Of a stretch of DNA of 64,000 bases, positions 1 through 11,800 are shown piece by piece. Both the position numbers and the translations under genes were made by a program. Below the pieces are notes generated by a model. It did no database searches. It had not been told where the DNA came from and worked only from the letters and a program-made list of their open reading frames with translations. Each line of letters starts with the position of its first letter. Position 1 is the first letter of the stretch. Source of the stretch: Neodiprion pinetum (taxonomy: Eukaryota; Arthropoda; Insecta; Hymenoptera; Diprionidae); contig NC_060237.1 of assembly GCF_021155775.2 (NCBI RefSeq), positions 20,482,970-20,546,969 on the forward strand, written 5' to 3'.

Positions 1-3000
1 CATGGTTCGAACTGGACTGAATTGTATTCCTTCATCAGACGAGCATACGGAACAAACGTCGAAGGTGCACAGACCGCTTCTCCACGAGGATAAGCAGGTA
101 CGTCTTCGATATGATTCTTACTTGCCGGCTATTTTTTCATGGTCAACCGATACCGATTTTCCTACGGATTTTCACGGCCAGTCGATGTTGCAAACAAAAT
201 ATTATCAGACAACTGTTCGGATACCTCGAGCAAGTTTTTCATACCTTTTCACGCCTCGATGAATAATCCAACCTGACACTACGATGTAGTGTTTATCTGA
301 GATGGAAAGCGATCGCACATCATTCATCCCTCACCTTATCATTATATTTTTGTTTCAATTTGTAGTGAATTTCACGATGTGGTGTACTCGTTGATGATGC
401 AGTTTGAATATACTTACAAAATATCGCACCAACATACGGAATTCAACTGCAGTTGTACCGTCAGTCATGGTTATAAATGTACTGAATTGCGTTCCTTCAT
501 CGGACGAACATACAGAACGAACGTCGCAGCTGCATCGACTGATTCTTAATGGGGAAATATAGGTACGGCATCGTTACGAATTTTACTTACCAGCTGTCTA
601 TTCATGATCTAGTCACTCCGTTCTGAACTACATCTGATTTTCAATTCTGCGTACTTACACGTCCTTCTGTCTTTCATTTGTAAACTCTGCAGATCATTCT
701 TTCGACGTTACAATTTTTTTCGATACACGGAGCGGCGCAGCGTGTGCTTACATAAAATCCGAATTGATCGTGTGATTCAACATGCGTATTCTCTTACACT
801 TCAGCGCAACGAGCACGCATGCAATCCTGAACGTGTCCAATACGACGATGCGAAAATAACGCACGTCGAAGTGCAAAGGGGCCTGTGACGGGTAAGCTAA
901 ATATCTATCCTTGAGTTACTCTTCAAGCAAAAGAAACGCATCGAATTACGTTCAAATATGTAACACGAACAATATCCCTATTCGAAGAAGTAATGTAAAA
1001 TAAATAATTTGCTTTGACTGTGCCGATACCTGTTAAACAAACTTCGATATACGAATTAAGTAAATGATACGATTGACTTTTCAGTTCAAGTACGAGAAGC
1101 CTCGAGGAATGGAGCAAAAGGAAAAACGTGACGTTGACACATTTGAAGGCTGTTGGAATTTGCTGGGGACACTGCGGCATGGCTTTGCGAGCAGAGACAT
1201 CCGAGTAACCCCTGGAATAATCGGTAACGTCCGTGAGTCGCACGCGTTTGGGTTTGGTGTTTTCTTCCCTGGTGTCCCTTTGTCAGGTGGCGTGGCGGTA
1301 ACAATTGTCACACAAAATATTCGCTTAGCTGCATGGATAGGCTCATTCGCTAAGGCAGCGGAGCTCATTTATCAATCGAATCATTTCCTTGTAATCGTAA
1401 CGAGCAATGTTCAAGTAGTTCAAGTATTGTCACAACCGTTGCCCGCTGCTTAAAGTGGAATGAGCATCGCGACAGGGAACCCTCGCTTACTCGACATTGC
1501 AAAACCAAAATTAGATTGACTTTTGAAATTATTCGAGGTATTGTCGTTTAAGCGGTGGATTTACCTGAGGTTTGATTATTTCTCAACGATTCTGTAATCG
1601 ATTCAACTCCTAAAGTCTGGTACAAGTTAACGCAGTTCAATTGCATGCTTTTACTCGAGTTACTTTCCGTTTTACATCAGGCAGCGCGAATTGACCAAAT
1701 GCAGATTTAGCTCGCTTAGAAAGATGCTGTTGAGCATCATATAGGATGTCTAACCCGTTTTATTTTCTTGTCGTTTGTGTACCACGAGCCCTCCAGCAAT
1801 CGCAAAACTACTCGGTGTAAGTGTAGCTGGCGGGTGGCGGTACACGAACGGATTCCTCCCTACAGGTACACGACGAACAAGTAAGTCACACACACAACCA
1901 CGAGGCGATTGGAGAAGAATGATTGTGTTGGAAAGAGTGTGACAATCGTTAGCTCGTATATAGGTATTGAATCGGGCAGGTAGAGAGGGGAATGCAATGG
2001 GATCGGTTGTTTATGATTGTGAGTGCGAGTGTCCGTCTCTCCGTTTTTTTTTTTTTTTTTTTTTTTTCTATATTTCGAAAATTCCGTTGGGTGGTTCGAA
2101 GATACAGGGAATCAGGCGAGGGTAGGCAGGTCGCGATGTACCGGAAGTGACTAACTTTTGTACATTCCACAGCGTCAGGCGATTGCAGAATTATTGTTCA
2201 GTCGTGGTAACTTTTGATGATGTTGAAATTCGCGTGTTCTCCCGACGTCTTGACTTTGCTGCCGGTTCCTCCGAATGCCACTTTCTGTAATCGCCTGAAT
2301 GGGCTGAACGCGTCTCTGAATCATCCACGCGTTTCGTGGTGCGCTAGATGAGAAGAGATGCTGAGCTCGAAGACGTCGCGTCGAAGAGGACCGCCGACCG
2401 CCACGCCAGACAATGCATGCTGTTCATCCTCCCCCAACCCCCTGCCCGGACTTGATTTCGCATCTGAGAAAAAGAATCAGCATCGCAATGTGTCGGAATT
2501 GTAAAGACGCTGATGCGGATTTTCTTTCTAAAGGATTATGCGACAAGTCCAGTTACTCTAAGTTGTGCCTTCTTCCGAATCAATCGATCGCGCCTTTTTG
2601 CGCGTCGATTTCGCGAACGCTATTAACGTGAAATTTAATTTTTTTTTTCAACTCGTTTGCAAGTTAGACATCGCTGCCTTTTGCGCGCTGACTTGACACA
2701 CCTTATGACTCTGAGAACAAACGCGGCATCTTCCGATCCACGGGAATGAAAATCCTGAATGTGGAAATGACGATGATGATTACGCAAAGCTTTTATACGG
2801 TCGATAATTTTCTATTTCTCCTGTATAATGTGAGGGTAAAATCAATTTTTTTTTTTTTTTTTCCCGCCCTTATTGCGCTAATAACATTTTTTGTCTGTTT
2901 CAGCTATAATTTCACACTTTTTTTCAGGTCACTTAATCGTTTCCTACTTATACTAAAATTATGAATCAGACAAACTGGCAAACAGACGTTTCAACAAGTT

Positions 3001-3570
3001 TCGGCAAATTGCTTATTCGTTCCACAGACACTTTTCTAGTATCGAATAATGCAATTTGCAAGAAGCCTTGTAAAAATCATTCTTTTGAGGATTACGTTTT
3101 GTTTTCAGTAAATTTGTGAATAATTTTTCAATACAACGTGTATTTCTCTGTTTCAGGTGAATCGATCTGGTTTCATTGATGTCACTGGTCGCGAAAACGG
3201 AAATAATCTTAATTTGAAGAAAATATTTGCTGCAATGGTTCTTGGTCCGATAATCGATTGTCCAAAGAAGAATATTCTTTTGCAATCGAAACAATCTGCC
3301 AAAAACTGTTGCATTGAATATTTTCTTTGAGCTTTTCTTCAGTTAGATTTTTCTGTTTCAGCTCGGTCAATCTGGTTTTCTTGAGAAACGACGTAGGCAC
3401 ACGAACGGCTACTTTATCGAAACAAAAACGACAGGTGGGCAGACGATCGGATTTTTAACGATTAATTATCCACCTAAGAAATGAATATTACGACTCAGAA
3501 GTACTACACGAAAATACGATTGACTCACATTAAATGTTTGCATACATGTTTCCATTCATTTTCATTACAG

Positions 3571-3681
3571 TTCACTGCTTTTGACGTGATCCATGCTCAT
3601 GCCGAAACCAACGTTGGAGAAACCGCTACGAGATGAGTGCAGCAGCTTGGAAACTGAGAAATTTCTTTTCACGTGATTGCT
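3571..3681 (+). other. Further exon-like segment in unit spacer
   Basis: A pyrimidine-rich tract ends in CATTACAG at 3570, and a GTAAGT donor begins at 3682, defining a 111-bp segment. All three frames contain stops, so it is not coding as it stands. It recurs in each full unit, and a recognisable diverged version is present at about 19375-19485 beyond the array edge. Confidence 0.3.
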
Positions 3682-3846
3682 GTAAGTGGAACCAAGGTTT
3701 ATCTGAATCAGAACGCCATCGCACGTTATTCATTTCTCACGATATTATAATGTTTTTGTTTGAATTTGTGATGAATTGTTCAGCGCAGTGTTCTCATTGA
3801 TGATAGATATTGAATGTACTAACAAAATATTATACGAACTTACAGA

Positions 3847-3969
3847 AATCAACTGCAGTAGTACCGTCAGGCATTGTAAGAAATGAAACAAATTGCGTTC
3901 CATCACCAGAGGTGCACACAGAACGAACGTTGCAGCTGTACCGACTGCTTCTTCATTAGGAAGAACCAG
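3847..3969 (+). other. Exon-like 123-bp module C of the macrosatellite unit
   Basis: This 123-bp segment is preceded by a perfect TACTAAC branch-point match (3817-3823) and the acceptor TTACAG (ending 3846), and followed by the donor GTACGT from 3970. Read in frame 0 it aligns residue by residue with the other modules (pattern PS..HTE.T followed by YR and LLH), but a TAG interrupts it near codon 38. The same module recurs at +5268 and +10536. It is either a decayed or untranslated exon. I recognise no protein family. Confidence 0.5.
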
Positions 3970-4316
3970 GTACGTTATCGATATGATTCTTGCTGACCAG
4001 TTGTCTTTTCATCGTCTGCGAATTTCGTTCTTCCTCACAAAATTTTATGGCCAGTCGACGTTGCAGAGAAAAAACATTATCAGATAACTGTTCGGATACC
4101 TCGAGCCGATTTTTCCGTACCTTTGCACGCCTCGTTGAATAATGCAACCTGAAATTACGATATAGTGTTTGTCTGAAATGAAAAGCGATCGCACATCATT
4201 GATTCCTCACATATATCATTATATTTTTGTTCATATTTGAGGTGTATTCTACAACGCGGTGTATCCATTGATATTGGAGATTCAATACACTAACGAAACA
4301 TTGTTCCAACTTACAG

Positions 4317-4439
4317 AAACGACCTGCAGTTATATCGTCAGTCATGGTTCGAACTGGACTGAATCGTATTCCTTCATCAGACGAGCATACGGAACAAACG
4401 TCGAAGGTGTACCGAATGCCTCTCCACGAGGATAAACAG
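4317..4439 (+). other. Exon-like 123-bp module D, frame open
   Basis: Module D is exactly 123 bp (41 codons) and open throughout in frame 0. It has CACTAAC about 25 bases upstream, the acceptor TTACAG ending at 4316, and CAG followed by GTACGT at 4440. Its peptide begins KRPAVISSVMVRTGLN and ends LHEDKQ, with no resemblance I recognise. The length is a multiple of three and the module is flanked by phase-0 splice sites, so skipping or repeating it would keep a frame. In copies 2 and 3 one base change turns EH into ED within the module. Confidence 0.5.
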
Positions 4440-4789
4440 GTACGTCATCGATACGATTCTTTCTTGCTGGCTATATTTTCATGGTCAACCGATACCGTTT
4501 TTCATACGGATTTTTATGGCCAGTCGATGTTGCAGAGACATAGTATTATCAGACAACTGTTCCGATACCTCGAGCTAATGTTTCCGTACCTTTTCACGCC
4601 TCGTTGAATAATGCAACCTGAAATTACGATGTATAATAGTGTTCACCTGAGATGAAAAGCGATGGCACATCATTCATCCCTCACGTTATGATTATATTTT
4701 TGTTTCAATTTGTAGTGAATTTCACGATGTGGTGTACTCGTTGATGATGCAGTTTGAATATACTTACAAAATATCGCACCAACATACGG

Positions 4790-4912
4790 AATTCAACTGC
4801 AGTTGTACCGTCAGTCATGGTTATAAATGTACTGAATTGCGTTCCTTCATCGGACGAACATACAGAACGAACGTCGCAGCTGCACCGACTGCTTCTCCAT
4901 TAGTAAAAACAG
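4790..4912 (+). other. Exon-like 123-bp module E, acceptor lost and stop codons
   Basis: This is homologous to modules C and D along its full 123 bp and keeps the GTACGT donor at 4913. The acceptor dinucleotide position reads ACGG instead of ACAG. The frame-0 peptide is interrupted by TAG TAA at codons 38-39. It looks like a degenerate copy of the exon-like module. Confidence 0.45.
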
Positions 4913-5242
4913 GTACGTCATCGACATGATTCTTACTTGCCGGCTACCTTTTCATCGTCTACTGATACCGGGATTCTTACGGTGAAAATAGAATTATCAG
5001 ACAACTGTTCGGATACGTCGAGCTAGTTTTTCGTATCTTTTCACGCCTCGTTGAGTGATTCAACCTGAAATTACGATGTTAGTGTTTATTTGAAATGGAA
5101 ACCGATCGCACATCATTCATTCCGCACATATAGCATTCTAGTTTTGTTTATATTCCGGGTGAATTTTACATCGTTACAACATGAGGGTATCCATTGATAT
5201 TGGAGATTCAATACACTAACGAAACATTGTTCCAACTTACAG

Positions 5243-5365
5243 AAACGACCTGCAGTTATATCGTCAGTCATGGTTCGAACTGGACTGAATCGTATTCCTT
5301 CATCAGACGAGCATACGGAACAAAAGTCGAAGGTGCACAGACCGCTTCTCCACGAGGATAAGCAG
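5243..5365 (+). other. Exon-like 123-bp module A, frame open
   Basis: The acceptor TTACAG ends at 5242, CACTAAC lies upstream, and the donor GTACGT begins at 5366. Frame 0 is open for all 41 codons and matches module D closely (ends LHEDKQ). The copy at the left edge of the window (about 1-94) is the same module, cut by the window boundary. It recurs at 10511 and 15779. Confidence 0.5.
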
Positions 5366-5707
5366 GTACGTCTTCGATATGATTCTTACTTGCCGGCTAT
5401 TTTTTCATGGTCAACCGATACCGATTTTCCTACGGATTTTCACGGCCAGTCGATGTTGCAAACAAAATATTATCAGACAACTGTTCGGATACCTCGAGCA
5501 AGTTTTTCATACCTTTTCACGCCTCGATGAATAATCCAACCTGACACTACGATGTAGTGTTTATCTGAGATGGAAAGCGATCGCACATCATTCATCCCTC
5601 ACCTTATCATTATATTTTTGTTTCAATTTGTAGTGAATTTCACGATGTGGTGTACTCGTTGATGATGCAGTTTGAATATACTTACAAAATATCGCACCAA
5701 CATACGG

Positions 5708-5830
5708 AATTCAACTGCAGTTGTACCGTCAGTCATGGTTATAAATGTACTGAATTGCGTTCCTTCATCGGACGAACATACAGAACGAACGTCGCAGCTG
5801 CATCGACTGATTCTTAATGGGGAAATATAG
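5708..5830 (+). other. Exon-like 123-bp module B, degenerate
   Basis: This is the fifth module of the unit, again exactly 123 bp, with ACGG at the acceptor position and donor GTACGG at 5831. In-frame stops occur near its end (TAA and a terminal TAG), so it could not be read through. The spacing from module A is 465 bp. Confidence 0.42.
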
Positions 5831-8800
5831 GTACGGCATCGTTACGAATTTTACTTACCAGCTGTCTATTCATGATCTAGTCACTCCGTTCTGAACTACA
5901 TCTGATTTTCAATTCTGCGTACTTACACGTCCTTCTGTCTTTCATTTGTAAACTCTGCAGATCATTCTTTCGACGTTACAATTTTTTTCGATACACGGAG
6001 CGGCGCAGCGTGTGCTTACATAAAATCCGAATTGATCGTGTGATTCAACATGCGTATTCTCTTACACTTCAGCGCAACGAGCACGCATGCAATCCTGAAC
6101 GTGTCCAATACGACGATGCGAAAATAACGCACGTCGAAGTGCAAAGGGGCCTGTGACGGGTAAGCTAAATATCTATCCTTGAGTTACTCTTCAAGCAAAA
6201 GAAACGCATCGAATTACGTTCAAATATGTAACACGAACAATATCCCTATTCGAAGGAGTAATGTAAAATAAATAATTTGCTTTGACTGTGCCGATACCTG
6301 TTAAACAAACTTCGATATACGAATTAAGTAAATGATACGATTGACTTTTCAGTTCAAGTACGAGAAGCCTCGAGGAATGGAGCAAAAGGAAAAACGTGAC
6401 GTTGACACATTTGAAGGCTGTTGGAATTTGTTGGGGACACTGCGGCATGGCTTTGCGAGCAGAGACATCCGAGTAACCCCTGGAATAATCGGTAACGTCC
6501 GTGAGTCGCACGCGTTTGGGTTTGGTGTTTTCTTCCCTGGTGTCCCTTTGTCAGGTGGCGTGGCGGTAACAATTGTCACACAAAATATTCGCTTAGCTGC
6601 ATGGATAGGCTCATTCGCTAAGGCAGCGGAGCTCATTTATCAATCGAATCATTTCCTTGTAATCGTAACGAGCAATGTTCAAGTAGGTCAAGTATTGTCA
6701 CAACCGTTGCCCGCTGCTTAAAGTGGAATGAGCATCGCGACAGGGAACCCTCGCTTACTCGACATTGCAAAACCAAAATTAGATTGACTTTTGAAATTAT
6801 TCGAGGTATTGTCGTTTAAGCGGTGGATTTACCTGAGGTTTGATTATTTCTCAACGATTCTGTAATCGATTCAACTCCTAAAGTCTGGTACAAGTTAACG
6901 CAGTTCAATTGCATGCTTTTACTCGAGTTACTTTCCGTTTTACATTAGGCAGCGCGAATTGACCAAATGCAGATTTAGCTCGCTTAGAAAGATGCTGTTG
7001 AGCATCATATAGGATGTCTAACCCGTTTTATTTTCTTGTCGTTTGTGTACCACGAGCCCTCCAGCAATCGCAAAACTACTCGGTGTAAGTGTAGCTGGCG
7101 GGTGGCGGTACACGAACGGATTCCTCCCTACAGGTACACGACGAACAAGTAAGTCACACACACAACCACGAGGCGATTGGAGAAGAATGATTGTGTTGGA
7201 AAGAGTGTGACAATCGTTAGCTCGTATATAGGTATTGAATCGGGCAGGTAGAGAGGGGAATGCAATGGGATCGGTTGTTTATGATTGTGAGTGCGAGTGT
7301 CCGTCTCTCCGTTTTTTTTTTTTTTTTTTTTTTTTCTATATTTCGAAAATTCCGTTGGGTGGTTCGAAGATACAGGGAATCAGGCGAGGGTAGGCAGGTC
7401 GCGATGTACCGGAAGTGACTAACTTTTGTACATTCCACAGCGTCAGGCGATTGCAGAATTATTGTTCAGTCGTGGTAACTTTTGATGATGTTGAAATTCG
7501 CGTGTTCTCCCGACGTCTTGACTTTGCTGCCGGTTCCTCCGAATGCCACTTTCTGTAATCGCCTGAATGGGCTGAACGCGTCTCTGAATCATCCACGCGT
7601 TTCGTGGTGCGCTAGATGAGAAGAGATGCTGAGCTCGAAGACGTCGCGTCGAAGAGGACCGCCGACCGCCACGCCAGACAATGCATGCTGTTCATCCTCC
7701 CCCAACCCCCTGCCCGGACTTGATTTCGCATCTGAGAAAAAGAATCAGCATCGCAATGTGTCGGAATTGTAAAGACGCTGATGCGGATTTTCTTTCTAAA
7801 GGATTATGCGACAAGTCCAGTTACTCTAAGTTGTGCCTTCTTCCGAATCAATCGATCGCGCCTTTTTGCGCGTCGATTTCGCGAACGCTATTAACGTGAA
7901 ATTTAATTTTTTTTTTCAACTCGTTTGCAAGTTAGACATCGCTGCCTTTTGCGCGCTGACTTGACACACCTTATGACTCTGAGAACAAACGCGGCATCTT
8001 CCGATCCACGGGAATGAAAATCCTGAATGTGGAAATGACGATGATGATTACGCAAAGCTTTTATACGGTCGATAATTTTCTATTTCTCCTGTATAATGTG
8101 AGGGTAAAATCAATTTTTTTTTTTTTTTTTCCCGCCCTTATTGCGCTAATAACATTTTTTGTCTGTTTCAGCTATAATTTCACACTTTTTTTCAGGTCAC
8201 TTAATCGTTTCCTACTTATACTAAAATTATGAATCAGACAAACTGGCAAACAGACGTTTCAACAAGTTTCGGCAAATTGCTTATTCGTTCCACAGACACT
8301 TTTCTAGTATCGAATAATGCAATTTGCAAGAAGCCTTGTAAAAATCATTCTTTTGAGGATTACGTTTTGTTTTCAGTAAATTTGTGAATAATTTTTCAAT
8401 ACAACGTGTATTTCTCTGTTTCAGGTGAATCGATCTGGTTTCATTGATGTCACTGGTCGCGAAAACGGAAATAATCTTAATTTGAAGAAAATATTTGCTG
8501 CAATGGTTCTTGGTCCGATAATCGATTGTCCAAAGAAGAATATTCTTTTGCAATCGAAACAATCTGCCAAAAACTGTTGCATTGAATATTTTCTTTGAGC
8601 TTTTCTTCAGTTAGATTTTTCTGTTTCAGCTCGGTCAATCTGGTTTTCTTGAGAAACGACGTAGGCACACGAACGGCTACTTTATCGAAACAAAAACGAC
8701 AGGTGGGCAGACGATCGGATTTTTAACGATTAATTATCCACCTAAGAAATGAATATTACGACTCAGAAGTACTACACGAAAATACGATTGACTCACATTA

Positions 8801-11800
8801 AATGTTTGCATACATGTTTCCATTCATTTTCATTACAGTTCACTGCTTTTGACGTGATCCATGCTCATGCCGAAACCAACGTTGGAGAAACCGCTACGAG
8901 ATGAGTGCAGCAGCTTGGAAACTGAGAAATTTCTTTTCACGTGATTGCTGTAAGTGGAACCAAGGTTTATCTGAATCAGAACGCCATCGCACGTTATTCA
9001 TTTCTCACGATATTATAATGTTTTTGTTTGAATTTGTGATGAATTGTTCAGCGCAGTGTTCTCATTGATGATAGATATTGAATGTACTAACAAAATATTA
9101 TACGAACTTACAGAAATCAACTGCAGTAGTACCGTCAGGCATTGTAAGAAATGAAACAAATTGCGTTCCATCACCAGAGGTGCACACAGAACGAACGTTG
9201 CAGCTGTACCGACTGCTTCTTCATTAGGAAGAACCAGGTACGTTATCGATATGATTCTTGCTGACCAGTTGTCTTTTCATCGTCTGCGAATTTCGTTCTT
9301 CCTCACAAAATTTTATGGCCAGTCGACGTTGCAGAGAAAAAACATTATCAGATAACTGTTCGGATACCTCGAGCCGATTTTTCCGTACCTTTGCACGCCT
9401 CGTTGAATAATGCAACCTGAAATTACGATATAGTGTTTGTCTGAAATGAAAAGCGATCGCACATCATTGATTCCTCACATATATCATTATATTTTTGTTC
9501 ATATTTGAGGTGTATTCTACAACGCGGTGTATCCATTGATATTGGAGATTCAATACACTAACGAAACATTGTTCCAACTTACAGAAACGACCTGCAGTTA
9601 TATCGTCAGTCATGGTTCGAACTGGACTGAATCGTATTCCTTCATCAGACGAGGATACGGAACAAACGTCGAAGGTGTACCGAATGCCTCTCCACGAGGA
9701 TAAACAGGTACGTCATCGATACGATTCTTTCTTGCTGGCTATATTTTCATGGTCAACCGATACCGTTTTTCATACGGATTTTTATGGCCAGTCGATGTTG
9801 CAGAGACATAGTATTATCAGACAACTGTTCCGATACCTCGAGCTAATGTTTCCGTACCTTTTCACGCCTCGTTGAATAATGCAACCTGAAATTACGATGT
9901 ATAATAGTGTTCACCTGAGATGAAAAGCGATGGCACATCATTCATCCCTCACGTTATGATTATATTTTTGTTTCAATTTGTAGTGAATTTCACGATGTGG
10001 TGTACTCGTTGATGATGCAGTTTGAATATACTTACAAAATATCGCACCAACATACGGAATTCAACTGCAGTTGTACCGTCAGTCATGGTTATAAATGTAC
10101 TGAATTGCGTTCCTTCATCGGACGAACATACAGAACGAACGTCGCAGCTGCACCGACTGCTTCTCCATTAGTAAAAACAGGTACGTCATCGACATGATTC
10201 TTACTTGCCGGCTACCTTTTCATCGTCTACTGATACCGGGATTCTTACGGTGAAAATAGAATTATCAGACAACTGTTCGGATACGTCGAGCTAGTTTTTC
10301 GTATCTTTTCACGCCTCGTTGAGTGATTCAACCTGAAATTACGATGTTAGTGTTTATTTGAAATGGAAACCGATCGCACATCATTCATTCCGCACATATA
10401 GCATTCTAGTTTTGTTTATATTCCGGGTGAATTTTACATCGTTACAACATGAGGGTATCCATTGATATTGGAGATTCAATACACTAACGAAACATTGTTC
10501 CAACTTACAGAAACGACCTGCAGTTATATCGTCAGTCATGGTTCGAACTGGACTGAATCGTATTCCTTCATCAGACGAGCATACGGAACAAAAGTCGAAG
10601 GTGCACAGACCGCTTCTCCACGAGGATAAGCAGGTACGTCTTCGATATGATTCTTACTTGCCGGCTATTTTTTCATGGTCAACCGATACCGATTTTCCTA
10701 CGGATTTTCACGGCCAGTCGATGTTGCAAACAAAATATTATCAGACAACTGTTCGGATACCTCGAGCAAGTTTTTCATACCTTTTCACGCCTCGATGAAT
10801 AATCCAACCTGACACTACGATGTAGTGTTTATCTGAGATGGAAAGCGATCGCACATCATTCATCCCTCACCTTATCATTATATTTTTGTTTCAATTTGTA
10901 GTGAATTTCACGATGTGGTGTACTCGTTGATGATGCAGTTTGAATATACTTACAAAATATCGCACCAACATACGGAATTCAACTGCAGTTGTACCGTCAG
11001 TCATGGTTATAAATGTACTGAATTGCGTTCCTTCATCGGACGAACATACAGAACGAACGTCGCAGCTGCATCGACTGATTCTTAATGGGGAAATATAGGT
11101 ACGGCATCGTTACGAATTTTACTTACCAGCTGTCTATTCATGATCTAGTCACTCCGTTCTGAACTACATCTGATTTTCAATTCTGCGTACTTACACGTCC
11201 TTCTGTCTTTCATTTGTAAACTCTGCAGATCATTCTTTCGACGTTACAATTTTTTTCGATACACGGAGCGGCGCAGCGTGTGCTTACATAAAATCCGAAT
11301 TGATCGTGTGATTCAACATGCGTATTCTCTTACACTTCAGCGCAACGAGCACGCATGCAATCCTGAACGTGTCCAATACGACGATGCGAAAATAACGCAC
11401 GTCGAAGTGCAAAGGGGCCTGTGACGGGTAAGCTAAATATCTATCCTTGAGTTACTCTTCAAGCAAAAGAAACGCATCGAATTACGTTCAAATATGTAAC
11501 ACGAACAATATCCCTATTCGAAGGAGTAATGTAAAATAAATAATTTGCTTTGACTGTGCCGATACCTGTTAAACAAACTTCGATATACGAATTAAGTAAA
11601 TGATACGATTGACTTTTCAGTTCAAGTACGAGAAGCCTCGAGGAATGGAGCAAAAGGAAAAACGTGACGTTGACACATTTGAAGGCTGTTGGAATTTGTT
11701 GGGGACACTGCGGCATGGCTTTGCGAGCAGAGACATCCGAGTAACCCCTGGAATAATCGGTAACGTCCGTGAGTCGCACGCGTTTGGGTTTGGTGTTTTC

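Noticed and set aside
1064..1453. 129-codon + strand frame repeated in each 5268-bp unit (also at 6332, 11600, 16868)
   Set aside because: It is kept only because the units are near-identical. An equally open frame runs antisense through it, and no family resemblance is seen.
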